The notes under the pieces are model-generated. The model was not told the origin of the DNA. It did not search any database and saw nothing but the letters and a program-made list of their open reading frames with translations. A stretch of 64,000 nt of DNA from Spirochaetota bacterium (GTDB lineage Bacteria > Spirochaetota > UBA4802 > JAKQUI01), in contig JAKQUI010000003.1 in the NCBI GenBank assembly GCA_029562645.1, forward strand, positions 124,001 through 188,000. The letters run 5' to 3'. Within the stretch, counting starts at the first letter, position 1. Each line of letters opens with the position of its first letter. The translations under genes and the position numbers were made by a program. Of this stretch, positions 43,938-51,899 are shown piece by piece.

Positions 43938-44509
43938 TACTTCCCGAAAACCATCCCCCGGCTCAAGGAAACCATCGGGTCGCCGGCGGGCACGAAACCG
44001 ACCGCCCCAGCAATCGCGCACTGCCGCTCGAACTTCGCTCGCGTCACATGCATCTTTGGCTCAACGAGGAGATACCGCCCGCCCGGCTTCAGTGCGTCAT
44101 AGATCTGCCGGAAGAAGGATTCCGAGTCCGGCACCTCATGCACCATCCAGAAAGTGAGCGCGAAGTCGAGCTTCTCGGAGAGCATCAGCGAATCGGACGA
44201 ACACTGCCGGAACTCCATCCGATTTGCCATTCCCGCGCGCTCGGCGTTCCACCGCGCCCGGTCGAGCATCTTCCGCTGTAGATCGATGCAGACGACCCTG
44301 CCGCTTTCACCGACGAGCCGGGCCATCGTTGGCGAGAAGTATCCCGGCCCGCAACCGATATCGGCCGCGACATATCCTTCCTTCACGTACGGTGAGAGGA
44401 TCTTTTCCGGATCGTGAAATCGAGGCCGAAGCAGGTTGTCGAGAAAAAACGAAAACCACCAGGGGCATACATGGATATCCTTGAAAATGTTAAAACTCCG
44501 TCCGCTCAC
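43937..44509 (-). CDS. Class I SAM-dependent methyltransferase
   Basis: A 190-residue UbiE-like methyltransferase. Motif I is VAADIGCGPGYFSP near residue 48, the acidic post-I residue is in VVCIDLQRKML, and FALTFWMVHEVPD and LKPGGRYLLVEPKMHV are motifs II/III. The substrate is unknown. The start is a GTG at 44509 with GGGAGG 5 nt upstream (44515-44520). It lies 51 nt after the DUF4405 gene on the same strand and may share its MarR-type control. The stop falls in the GCTCTGACCCC repeat array. Confidence 0.85.
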   Translation of the reverse strand: MSGRSFNIFKDIHVCPWWFSFFLDNLLRPRFHDPEKILSPYVKEGYVAADIGCGPGYFSPTMARLVGESGRVVCIDLQRKMLDRARWNAERAGMANRMEFRQCSSDSLMLSEKLDFALTFWMVHEVPDSESFFRQIYDALKPGGRYLLVEPKMHVTRAKFERQCAIAGAVGFVPAGDPMVSLSRGMVFGK

Positions 44510-44560
44510 ATCAACCTCCCTTTATTTGACACATGTATTGCAACACGACACATTGAACGA

Positions 44561-44902
44561 TCAATGGAACGCATGCCGGACACCCAGAGCGATCAAAACA
44601 ACCATCACCGAAAGAGCGATGAAGAGTTCCTTTGCTCGAGGAATGATGTGATCCCTCCTGGTCCGCACGTACGCCATCACGCTTTTCGCATTGAGCGATA
44701 GATGAACAATGACGGCGGCAAGAAATACCATCGATGCCAGATTGTGAACCGCCATGCAGGCGTGCCGCGCCTGCCAAGCCAGCGGGTTCCGGGAGTACAG
44801 GTGCAACAGAAACCCGGAGACCGGCAAAGTCAGAAATGACGCCATCATGAAATAAAACGACAACCTTCGTTTGTTGATACCGCTGTGCCGTACGTTCTCC
44901 AT
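44561..44902 (-). CDS. DUF4405-like membrane protein
   Basis: A 113-residue protein with three membrane segments and histidines in positions recalling DUF4405 / cytochrome b561-like proteins: FLLHLYSRNPLAWQARHACMAVHNLASMVFLAAVIVHLSLNAK. Such His pairs may bind heme, but this is inference. The ATG at 44902 follows GGAGGAG; a frame 25 codons longer overlaps the upstream operator and is unlikely. A perfect palindrome at 44944-44958 suggests control by the adjacent MarR protein. Confidence 0.7.
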   Translation of the reverse strand: MENVRHSGINKRRLSFYFMMASFLTLPVSGFLLHLYSRNPLAWQARHACMAVHNLASMVFLAAVIVHLSLNAKSVMAYVRTRRDHIIPRAKELFIALSVMVVLIALGVRHAFH

Positions 44903-44934
44903 TTCTCCTCCGAAAGCGCTACCACGTTGGGCAT

Positions 44935-44958
44935 ATTCTAATGGTTTAGATGCTAAAC
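44935..44958 (-). promoter_or_regulatory. MarR-type operator and -10 element of the DUF4405 gene
   Basis: GTTTAGATGCTAAAC (44944-44958) is a perfect 6+3+6 palindrome. On the minus strand a TAGAAT -10 (44940-44935) lies just downstream, so the operator occupies the spacer. It matches the site in the marR promoter (45445-45459) at 13 of 15 positions. Confidence 0.65.
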
Positions 44959-44973
44959 TTTTTGCGAAAAAAA

Positions 44974-45441
44974 TCACCCGAGATGCCGCTCCACATATCG
45001 CTCGATCTTGTCCATGATCGATTTGAAAAATTCGATCTGTTCAAACGTGACATCATCTATCTGCGTAAAAAAATCATGATACATCTCCAGGTGAAAGCGT
45101 TTGTGCGCATCGTAGGCACGCCTCCCTTTCGGCGTGAGCGCAAGGACAACATCACGGTCATTGTCCACACTTTTCAGCTTGTTCACCAACCCCCGCCTTT
45201 TCAGTTTCGTGACCATCTGAGAGACGGCGCCCTTGGTCACACCGAGCCGGTGCGCAAGCGCCGTCACGTTGATGCCATCACTGTCACCAATGGCATCGAC
45301 GGTATGAATTTCCGACGGATGGAGCATCATGCCGATTCCGAAATCCATCGGTTGCCGTTCCACCTCCTGAAACAGGTTTACCACCCGCAGGAACTGCTGC
45401 ATTATGCCGTTGATGGATTCGATGCGTTTGTCCATATCCAT
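44974..45441 (-). CDS. MarR-family transcriptional regulator
   Basis: A 155-residue winged-helix repressor. The recognition part is INVTALAHRLGVTKGAVSQMVTKLKRRGLVNKLKSVDNDRDVVLALTPKGRRAYDAH (residues about 57-113), flanked by the dimer helices at both ends. The DxRD wing motif is present (NDRD). The ATG at 45441 is almost abutted by a TACATT -10; a second in-frame ATG at 45435 might be the true start on a leaderless transcript. It probably controls itself and the DUF4405-methyltransferase genes. Confidence 0.92.
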   Translation of the reverse strand: MDMDKRIESINGIMQQFLRVVNLFQEVERQPMDFGIGMMLHPSEIHTVDAIGDSDGINVTALAHRLGVTKGAVSQMVTKLKRRGLVNKLKSVDNDRDVVLALTPKGRRAYDAHKRFHLEMYHDFFTQIDDVTFEQIEFFKSIMDKIERYVERHLG

Positions 45442-45470
45442 AATGTATAGCAGCTAAACAATATCGTCAA
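45442..45470 (-). promoter_or_regulatory. marR promoter with embedded operator
   Basis: On the minus strand TTGACG (45470-45465) and TACATT (45447-45442) are 17 nt apart. GTATAGCAGCTAAAC (45445-45459) overlaps the spacer and -10 and is a 13/15 match to the palindrome upstream of the DUF4405 gene. The -10 ends next to the start codon, implying a very short or absent leader. Confidence 0.6.
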
Positions 45471-45498
45471 CACAAAATTCCGCTGGCGCGAAAAAAAA

Positions 45499-46626
45499 TC
45501 ACGGCAGATACATCGCCGCATCAAAATAGAACGTGGGTAATGGCGCCTCAAGCACCGTGTTCAGGTCGGGGACCGTGAGCACGACCAGGGAATCACCCCG
45601 CTTCGCTACAAGATACGGATGAAACAGGAGCATGTTGTATTCCCGACCGCCGTACTTATATAGCCGATCGCCCGCCGCGAGCGTGAAGGACGAACGCGTT
45701 CCCGTTTCGACGTTATACACGACGTACTCGCGCGGTCCCTTCTTCGAGGCTTTGAGGGAAGCGACATGCACGATCCACGGCTGGCCCTGGAAGGCCCAGA
45801 ATTCCTCGGGAACGCCGCGCGAGCCCATGAGATTGTCGACGACATCGGCGACGGTCGTCACCGCACCGTCGGACAGGCGCACCGTCCTGAGCCGCCAGGC
45901 CTTGGTCTTACCCTGCATGTCAACCGGCCCGGCCTCCCAGAACACGGCATAGGCGCCGTTCGCCACCAGTCGGGCGTCCCGGATGCAATCCCCCGTCACG
46001 ATCGCTTTCGGCTTCCCCTTCGAGCGGGTAAGATAGAGCGTCGTCTTCGAGCCGATCACCCAGTCCGAGAAATACGGCGATTCCTTTCCGCCCATGGCCG
46101 GGACGATCGAATACACATGGCTGCCGTCGGGCGCGTACTCGAATGAGCTCATGCCGCGCGATGAATGGAGGAGGGTGCGCTTCCCGCCCGGTTTTTCCTC
46201 GTACAGCACGTCACCGTGGAAACGATACTCCACGTAGTAGACGGTCTTGTTCGGCATGATCTGGCGCGGTTTCATCTTCTCGGTTCCGGGGAGGGGGACA
46301 ATGCTGTCGGTCGCCGGATCCCAGCGCGCCCATCCGCAGCCGGCGGGTATTTTCACTCCCGCGCGCGGCGGCGAATCCTTCGACACCGCCAGGAAGATAT
46401 CAGACGGACTCGCGAAATGCACCGAGCTCGGGAAGATGGGACCCTCGGCCACCAGGCGCCATGAGCCATCGGAATACTGCATACACTGGTTCCCGACGGC
46501 AAGGATCCTCCCCTTGGCGAACACCGCCGATGCGAAAAGGATCATCCCCACGCCCATAACGATGCAGGTCCGGACGATTCTCCGTATCGAGCCCGCATAC
46601 CCCGACTGCGCACCATGAGAAACCAT
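45499..46626 (-). CDS. Exported beta-propeller-like protein, unknown function
   Basis: A 375-residue protein with a signal peptide (residues about 13-36, IRRIVRTCIVMGVGMILFASAVFA). The mature part has repeated beta stretches resembling WD40-like or TolB-like propeller blades, e.g. SSFEYAPDGSHVYSIVPA and ARLVANGAYAVFWEAG and AWRLRTVRLSDGAVTTVADVV. No catalytic motif was seen. The ATG at 46626 follows GAGGAGGGG; the longer frame (30 codons more) covers the upstream terminator and is rejected. It is separated from the isomerase gene by that terminator. Confidence 0.65.
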   Translation of the reverse strand: MVSHGAQSGYAGSIRRIVRTCIVMGVGMILFASAVFAKGRILAVGNQCMQYSDGSWRLVAEGPIFPSSVHFASPSDIFLAVSKDSPPRAGVKIPAGCGWARWDPATDSIVPLPGTEKMKPRQIMPNKTVYYVEYRFHGDVLYEEKPGGKRTLLHSSRGMSSFEYAPDGSHVYSIVPAMGGKESPYFSDWVIGSKTTLYLTRSKGKPKAIVTGDCIRDARLVANGAYAVFWEAGPVDMQGKTKAWRLRTVRLSDGAVTTVADVVDNLMGSRGVPEEFWAFQGQPWIVHVASLKASKKGPREYVVYNVETGTRSSFTLAAGDRLYKYGGREYNMLLFHPYLVAKRGDSLVVLTVPDLNTVLEAPLPTFYFDAAMYLP

Positions 46627-46640
46627 AGCCCCTCCTCTGA

Positions 46641-46673
46641 AAACAAGAATCCCCGGCAATGAGCGCCGGGGAT
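46641..46673 (-). terminator. Terminator after the dienoyl-CoA isomerase gene
   Basis: ATCCCCGGC (46649-46657) pairs with GCCGGGGAT (46665-46673). On the minus strand the hairpin is followed by TCTTGTTTT. It lies between the isomerase stop (46738) and the start of the next minus-strand gene (46626). Confidence 0.75.
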
Positions 46674-46737
46674 AGGGTATGTCGCGTTTCAGAAAAAAGC
46701 AACAGAAAAAGCGCATGATTGCGCTTCGCGCCGTGCC

Positions 46738-47559
46738 TCACTTCCCGGGGAAGTTCGGCTTGCGCTTCTGCGCGAAGGCGGTGATCGCCTCGTAGAGGTC
46801 CTCCGACGGGATGATATTGGAGCTGATGGAGGCGACGTACTTGAGCGCGTCGTCGACGGTCTTTCCGATGCCGTAGTTGAGGACCACCTTCGACGCCTGG
46901 ACCGCGAGCGGCGAGTTGGCGACGATCTCGTTCGCCAACGCCTCGGCGCCCTTCATGAGCGCATCGTGGTCGGGAAAGATCTCGTTCACCAGCAGGATCT
47001 CCTTCGCGCGTTTCGCGTCGAAGTTCTTCGCGGTGAAGGCGAGCTCGCGCGTGATCCCCTGCCCCACGATGTGCGGGAGGCGCTGAAGGACGCCCACGTC
47101 GGCCACGAAGCCCACGGCCGCCTCACGCAGCGAGAAGACCGCGTCCTGCGCGCACAAGCGGATGTCGCAGGCGGTGATCATATCGAGGCCCGCGCCGATG
47201 CAGTAGCCGTGCACCGCGGCGATGACGGGCTTGCGGCACTTCTCGATGCAGGTCATCGTGTCCTGCAGCTCGTAAATCTTCGGAATGAAGTTCCACTTGA
47301 TGCCGCCCAGCTGCTCGCGGTTCCCCAGCTCCGAGAGCTCGGCCGACATGGCCATGAGGTCGATACCCGCGGTGAAGGCGTTTCCCTTCCCTGAGAGGAT
47401 CACCACCTTGATGTCGTTGTCGCGGTCCAGGTCCTCGAAGATCGGAATGGACTCTTTCCAGGCGGGCGGGTTCATCGCGTTCTTTTTCTCCGGCCTGTTC
47501 AGATACACCCAGGCGATCGGCGGTTTCTTTTCAACGAGGTAGAATGTGTAGTCGGCCAT
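46738..47559 (-). CDS. Delta3,5-delta2,4-dienoyl-CoA isomerase (ECH1-like crotonase)
   Basis: A 273-residue crotonase. The stretch TACDIRLCAQDAVFSLREAAVGFVADVGVLQRLPHIVG closely follows eukaryotic ECH1; the catalytic Glu and Asp spaced by eight residues (E in REAAVG, D in VADVG) and the Asp of CDIR are kept. GKGNAFTAGIDLMAM and HGYCIGAGLDM form the oxyanion sites. It probably moves double bonds of odd-position unsaturated acyl-CoAs during beta-oxidation. The ATG at 47559 gives the family N-terminus. It diverges from the flavoprotein and TetR genes across a two-operator region. Confidence 0.9.
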   Translation of the reverse strand: MADYTFYLVEKKPPIAWVYLNRPEKKNAMNPPAWKESIPIFEDLDRDNDIKVVILSGKGNAFTAGIDLMAMSAELSELGNREQLGGIKWNFIPKIYELQDTMTCIEKCRKPVIAAVHGYCIGAGLDMITACDIRLCAQDAVFSLREAAVGFVADVGVLQRLPHIVGQGITRELAFTAKNFDAKRAKEILLVNEIFPDHDALMKGAEALANEIVANSPLAVQASKVVLNYGIGKTVDDALKYVASISSNIIPSEDLYEAITAFAQKRKPNFPGK

Positions 47560-47625
47560 AGTTCTGCTCCTTTGCTGGATTCCGTGGCCCATCTTCCCGG
47601 CCGAATAGTTTATTTCAAGAAAAAA

Positions 47626-47638
47626 ATAACACTGTTAT
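47626..47638. promoter_or_regulatory. Second TetR-type operator core
   Basis: ATAACACTGTTAT is a palindrome (6+1+6) identical to the core of the larger site at 47684-47710; centres are 65 bp apart. It lies nearer the isomerase gene (start 47559), so it may control that direction. Confidence 0.6.
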
Positions 47639-47679
47639 GTAGGTGCAGTGTGATGAGGGCACCGCTTTGAAAAAATGTG

Positions 47680-47710
47680 TTGACAATAACATAACACTGT
47701 TATGTTATTG
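47680..47710 (+). promoter_or_regulatory. Promoter covered by a 27-bp perfect palindrome
   Basis: The arms CAATAACATAACA (47684-47696) and TGTTATGTTATTG (47698-47710) are exact inverted copies around one central C. TTGACA (47680-47685) and TGTTAT (47703-47708), 17 nt apart, form the promoter for the downstream flavoprotein gene, so a protein bound to the palindrome would block RNA polymerase. The TetR gene at 48757 is the natural candidate. Confidence 0.8.
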
Positions 47711-47736
47711 CGCCATCTTTTCCGAGGAGCGAAAAC

Positions 47737-48741
47737 ATGCTACAGACTAAAATCACCGACCTGTTCGGCATCAAACATCCCATCATCTGCGGGGCCATGA
47801 TGTGGCTCTCGAAACCAGAGCTGTGCGCCGCGATATCGAACGCGGGCGGCATGGGGAACCTCACCGCCGCGAACTACAATACCGAAGACGAGTTCCGCGC
47901 TGCGATCCGCGAGACGCGCCGTCTCACCGACAAGCCGTTCATGGTGGGCGTCACCATCCTGCCCTCCATCCGCATCACCGGCGAGCACCACAAGATGTAT
48001 CTCAAGGTCTGCGCCGAGGAGAAGGTCGCCGGCCTGGAGATCTCCGGCAGCCCCATCGACAAATCGTGCGGCATGGAATATATCGACATGCTCAAGAAGG
48101 CCGGCGTCAAGCTCTTTCACAAGGTGGGCTCGGTGCGCCATGCCGTGCACGCCGAGAAGGTCGGCTACGACGGCATCTACGCCGCCGGCATCGAGGAGGG
48201 CGGCCATCCGCTGAACGACGACGTGACCACGATGGTGCTCACGCCCCGCATCGCCGAATCGGTGAAGATCCCGGTCGTGACGGTGGGCGGCATCGCGAAC
48301 GGGCGATCGCTTGCCGCCGCGCTCATGCTGGGCGCCGAGGGGGTCATGATGGCCAGCCGCTTCATGGCCACCACCGACTGCCCCATCCACGACCGCGTGA
48401 AGCAGGAGCTGGTGAACCGCCAGGAACAGGACACCACCCTCATCTGCAAGAGCATCCACCTGCAGGCGCGGGCGCTGCGCAACAAGACCGTCGAGGACAT
48501 CCTCGAGGTGGAGCGGACGGGCGGCGGGCTTGAGGGCCTCCTCCCGCTCATCTCGGGCCAGCGCATGGTCAAGGTCTGGGAGGAAGGCGACGTGGAGCAC
48601 GCGCCCATGATGGTGGGCCAGTCGATCGGCCTCATCCACGACGTCGTCTCGTGCACCGAGCTGCTCGAGCGCATGGTGGCCGAGGCCGAGGAGCGGATCA
48701 GGCGCTGCTCGTCGCACATGATCGCGGGCGTGTCGGACTAG
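47737..48741 (+). CDS. Nitronate monooxygenase / enoyl-ACP reductase (FabK)-like flavoprotein
   Basis: A 334-residue FMN TIM barrel of the 2-nitropropane dioxygenase family. Seen: IKHPIICGAMMWLSKPELCAAISNAGGMGNLTA (N-terminal flavin region), the glycine/His segment AAGIEEGGHPLNDD, and the phosphate loop IPVVTVGGIANGRSLAAALMLGAEGVMMASRFMAT. Family members oxidise nitronates or reduce enoyl thioesters; given the isomerase and TetR partners, a role in unusual fatty acyl-CoA metabolism seems likelier, by inference. GAGGAG precedes the ATG. Followed 15 nt later by the TetR gene. Confidence 0.87.
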   Translation: MLQTKITDLFGIKHPIICGAMMWLSKPELCAAISNAGGMGNLTAANYNTEDEFRAAIRETRRLTDKPFMVGVTILPSIRITGEHHKMYLKVCAEEKVAGLEISGSPIDKSCGMEYIDMLKKAGVKLFHKVGSVRHAVHAEKVGYDGIYAAGIEEGGHPLNDDVTTMVLTPRIAESVKIPVVTVGGIANGRSLAAALMLGAEGVMMASRFMATTDCPIHDRVKQELVNRQEQDTTLICKSIHLQARALRNKTVEDILEVERTGGGLEGLLPLISGQRMVKVWEEGDVEHAPMMVGQSIGLIHDVVSCTELLERMVAEAEERIRRCSSHMIAGVSD

Positions 48742-48756
48742 GCGGACGGCCGCACG

Positions 48757-49344
48757 ATGCGGAAGAACAACCGCGACCGGATCCTCGAAACGGCCCGTCG
48801 CCTGTTCCTGAAATACGGGTTCAACGGAATCTCCATCAGGGACATCGCGGCGGGCGCGCGCCTCACGACGGGCGCGATCTACTTTCATTTCAAGAACAAA
48901 CGCGACATCTACGCCGCGATCTGCCTGGAGGCGGTGGACCTTCTCATCGCGCGCTTTCGCGAGGCCGTCGTCGCCGGGACCACCCCGCCGCAGAAGCTCA
49001 TCTCCACGTACGACGCCTACCTCGCCTTCTACTACGAGAACCGCGACTATTACAACATTCTCATGGAATACCGCGCGGCGTACGAGCCCGACGACACGGA
49101 CGATATCGCGGCGAAGATGCGGGAGCTCGTGGACCTCATGGCCCAGACGATCGGGCTCGGGCAGGAGAAGAGCTACTACCGGTCCGTGAGCCCGCTCATG
49201 GCCGCGATGTTCCTCGCCTCCGTCGCGGAGGGCATGCTCCAGTTCAAGAAGATCGGCATGATGGAGAGCCTGCGCATCACCGACACCGAATTCCGCCGCT
49301 GCATGGACGACATCGTCTGGAACGGCATCAAGCGGGAAAGTTAG
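48757..49344 (+). CDS. TetR-family transcriptional regulator
   Basis: A 195-residue repressor with the N-terminal helix-turn-helix ILETARRLFLKYGFNGISIRDIAAGARLTTGAIYFHFKNKRDIYAAIC (residues about 9-56) and an all-helical ligand domain. The ligand may be an acyl-CoA, as in FadR/PsrA-like TetR proteins, but nothing in the sequence proves it. It follows the flavoprotein gene by 15 nt in one transcript and probably represses both divergent promoters through the ATAACA-N-TGTTAT sites. Its end overlaps the convergent gene by 4 nt. Confidence 0.92.
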   Translation: MRKNNRDRILETARRLFLKYGFNGISIRDIAAGARLTTGAIYFHFKNKRDIYAAICLEAVDLLIARFREAVVAGTTPPQKLISTYDAYLAFYYENRDYYNILMEYRAAYEPDDTDDIAAKMRELVDLMAQTIGLGQEKSYYRSVSPLMAAMFLASVAEGMLQFKKIGMMESLRITDTEFRRCMDDIVWNGIKRES

Positions 49345-50174
49345 GCGATATCCATCGCGAGCCGCACCCCGTAATACGGGCTCCGAGCCGTGGGGCAGCG
49401 CCGGAACCGGTACTCCCTCCCTCGCTGCGCCGGGCGGCTCATAAGCGAGCCGCCGCGAAGCACCCGATAGGTGGCCCCGAAATCGCGATGGTGCGGCCCG
49501 CCCGGATAGGCGTCGTACCAATCGGTGCACCACTCCCACACATGGCCGATCGGCGTGGCGCTCCGATCGGCATCGGCGGCCGCGATCAGCATTGCCACGT
49601 ATTCGCGCGAATTCACGGGGGCGATGCTCACGCGCTCCGCCATGCAATCGACGATCGAGGGCGCGCCATGCATGCCGGCGAACGCCTCCCATTCGCCCTC
49701 CGTCGGCATCCGGAATCTCCGCCCGATCGCTTCGGAGAGCCAGCGGCAGAACGCCTCGGCGTCGTTCCAGCTCGCCTGCATCACCGGGACGATCGGCGAA
49801 TGCGCGCGGCACGCGTCATCACCGGCATCGAGGAAGGGAGAGCGCCATGAGACGCCGCCACGCTTTTGCCAGCCGCCCTCAAAGACCCACCCCCAGCCGT
49901 CGCGTTCCGCTTCCGTCCGGTAGCCGGTGGCGTCGACGAAGAGCGCAAAGTGCCCGCGCGTTACCAGGAAATTCGAGATGCGGCAGCCGGACAGGGCGAT
50001 CGCATGGCGGGGGGTCGCCGCAGTGAGCCATTCCGGCTTCATGCGGTCGTCGCGCAGCAGTGGGATGATCCGCTCCGCGCCGTCCGGATCGACGCCGATT
50101 GCGTACTCCCCGCGAGGGACCATCGAGTACCGCGAATCATCGGCCAGGGATTCAAGGAGGGACGCGTTCATCAT
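49341..50174 (-). CDS. Formylglycine-generating-enzyme-like (SUMF1-fold) protein
   Basis: A 277-residue C-type-lectin-like SUMF1-domain protein: MVPRGEYAIGVD, TPRHAIALSGCRISNFLVTRGHFALFVDATGY, PIVPVMQASWNDAEAFCRWLSEAIGRRFRMPTEGEWEAFAG, VWEWCTDWYDAY, RVLRGGSLMSRP and YYGVRLA are in the normal order. The catalytic Cys pair that true FGE carries near the RGGS segment is not seen (RGGSLMSRPAQRGREYRFRRCP), so sulfatase activation is unlikely; a binding or scaffold role is more probable. It lies 19 nt after ispG on the same strand. Confidence 0.85.
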   Translation of the reverse strand: MMNASLLESLADDSRYSMVPRGEYAIGVDPDGAERIIPLLRDDRMKPEWLTAATPRHAIALSGCRISNFLVTRGHFALFVDATGYRTEAERDGWGWVFEGGWQKRGGVSWRSPFLDAGDDACRAHSPIVPVMQASWNDAEAFCRWLSEAIGRRFRMPTEGEWEAFAGMHGAPSIVDCMAERVSIAPVNSREYVAMLIAAADADRSATPIGHVWEWCTDWYDAYPGGPHHRDFGATYRVLRGGSLMSRPAQRGREYRFRRCPTARSPYYGVRLAMDIA

Positions 50175-50193
50175 GCCGATCTGATTGCGGCCG

Positions 50194-51279
50194 TCACGCC
50201 GGTGCGATCATCGCCTCGATCTCGTCGACGAGACGCGCAACGGCATCGCCCACATCGACGACGGCGATCTTCTCGCCCTTTGCGAACAGGATCATGCGGC
50301 CGCCCCGCCCTCCCGCAAGGCCCACGTCGGCATGCGCCGCCTCGCCGGGACCGTTCACCTCGCAGCCCATCACCGCAACCGTGACGGTCCGACCCGCGGC
50401 ATAGAGCGCATCATGGAACCGCGCGGTCTCCGACTCCACCCGCTCGGCCAGCGCCAGGATGTCGAGGGACGGATCGGTGCGCCCGCAGGTGGGACACGCG
50501 ATGATGCGCACCGTCGGGACGCGCAGGCCCGCGGCCTCGAGTATCGTTCGCGCGACGGGGATTTCGCCGACGGGATCGCCGGTCATCGAGACGCGGACGG
50601 TGTCGCCCAGTCCCATGAGCAGCAGATGGCCGATCGCGAGCGTGCTCTGCACGATGCACGAGGCGCCGTAGCCCGCCTCGGTGAGCCCGATGTGGAGCGG
50701 ATAGTCGCGGAGCTCGGAAAACCGCACGTTCGCGTCGATCGTCTGCCGGATGTCCGAGGACTTGATGGACACGACGATGTCGCGGAAATCGTTATCCTCG
50801 AGTATCCGCACATGGTCCAGCGCCGATTGCGCGAGGCTCTCGGGGCTTACGGCATGATACGTTTTCAGGTCGATCGAGCCGCCGTTCACGCCGATGCGAA
50901 TGGGGACCCGCCGTTCGCGCGCCACCGCGACCACATCGCGCACGCGATCATCATCCCCGATATTGCCGGGATTGATGCGCACCTTGTCGATCCCCGCCTC
51001 GATGGCCTTGATCGCGATGCGGTGGTTGAAGTGCACGTCGGCCGAGAGCGGCATGTCCACGGCCGTACGGATCTCCCGCAGGTGCGCGATCGAATCCTCG
51101 TTTCGCAGGGCCAGGCGCACGAGATCGGCGCCGGCGGCGCGGAGCCGCTCGATCTGCGCGACGGTCCCGCGCACGTCCTCGATGGGGAGATTGGTCATCG
51201 ACTGGATGGAAACCGGCGCCTCCCCGCCGATGACCAGCGAGCGCACGGCAACAGGACGAGTCTTCTTTCGTATTGTCAT
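50194..51279 (-). CDS. ispG: (E)-4-hydroxy-3-methylbut-2-enyl-diphosphate synthase
   Basis: The 4Fe-4S enzyme that converts methylerythritol cyclodiphosphate to HMBPP in the MEP isoprenoid pathway; dxr of the same pathway is about 3 kb upstream on the same strand. The 361-residue bacterial-type protein has SIQSMTNLPIEDV, INPGNIG, RIGVNGGSI and LTEAGYG, and cluster Cys residues in ACPTCGRT and GCEVNGPGEA. The ATG at 51279 overlaps the stop of the transglutaminase-like gene by 4 nt; the longer frame runs inside that gene. Confidence 0.95.
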   Translation of the reverse strand: MTIRKKTRPVAVRSLVIGGEAPVSIQSMTNLPIEDVRGTVAQIERLRAAGADLVRLALRNEDSIAHLREIRTAVDMPLSADVHFNHRIAIKAIEAGIDKVRINPGNIGDDDRVRDVVAVARERRVPIRIGVNGGSIDLKTYHAVSPESLAQSALDHVRILEDNDFRDIVVSIKSSDIRQTIDANVRFSELRDYPLHIGLTEAGYGASCIVQSTLAIGHLLLMGLGDTVRVSMTGDPVGEIPVARTILEAAGLRVPTVRIIACPTCGRTDPSLDILALAERVESETARFHDALYAAGRTVTVAVMGCEVNGPGEAAHADVGLAGGRGGRMILFAKGEKIAVVDVGDAVARLVDEIEAMIAPA

Positions 51280-51899
51280 TGGTTGATCCCGCCGGTCGCG
51301 CAGTGCGCGCCACGAGCGCGAGTCACCCACAGCTCGCAGTCGGGAAGATTGACGCGCGCCTCTTCGATATCGCGATATCGTGCGAGCGTCTCGACGACGA
51401 CCGGGAGCGGATCGGCCCAGATCTCCGGCAGGTCCATTTCGCCCTCCCGTGTCGGAAAAAAAGCCATCCATTCATTGGGCGGATCGAAGCGAGCGTCGAC
51501 GTCGGAGCGGTTGCCGCGCGCGTCCACGCGGTACCAGCCGAACCCATCGAGATGGACGGCGTTGAGCGCATGGAGCGCGAACGGGCGCGGGCATCCGTTG
51601 ATTTCCAGACGCTGATAGCAGATGCCCGCGGGAATCCCGTTGGCCCGCAGGAGCGCCGCCAGGAGATGGCTCTTCGAATAGCAAAAGCCGGTCCGGTGCG
51701 CCAGGGCCTCGGACGCGCGGAGCGTCACGGGGTTGATCCGGTGGTCCCAACTGTGCGGGACCTCGTCACGGACGAACTCGAAGCAGCGCCGCGCAATCTC
51801 GATTGAATCCGATGCGTTATGCGCAAGGGCACGCGCCGCGGAGCGCACGTCCGGACGCTCCCAGTCGATGATATCGGTCGCGCGAAGATAGGCCTTCAT
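51276..51899 (-). CDS. Transglutaminase-like cysteine protease fold protein
   Basis: A 207-residue protein with the transglutaminase-core triad in context: Cys in HRTGFCYSKSHLLAALLRANGIPAGICYQ, His in LHALNAVHLDGFGWYRVDARG, and the Asp just after. It has no signal peptide, so it is probably cytosolic. Peptidase, amidase or unknown activity is possible. Its start overlaps the stop of the HXXEE gene by 4 nt and its stop overlaps the ispG start, placing it in a tight operon, but no functional link is obvious. Longer upstream frames lie inside the neighbour. Confidence 0.82.
   Translation of the reverse strand: MKAYLRATDIIDWERPDVRSAARALAHNASDSIEIARRCFEFVRDEVPHSWDHRINPVTLRASEALAHRTGFCYSKSHLLAALLRANGIPAGICYQRLEINGCPRPFALHALNAVHLDGFGWYRVDARGNRSDVDARFDPPNEWMAFFPTREGEMDLPEIWADPLPVVVETLARYRDIEEARVNLPDCELWVTRARGAHCATGGINQ

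Noticed and set aside
44414-44701. Plus-strand frame antisense to the methyltransferase and DUF4405 genes
   Set aside because: No ribosome site or recognisable motif; the minus-strand genes explain the region.
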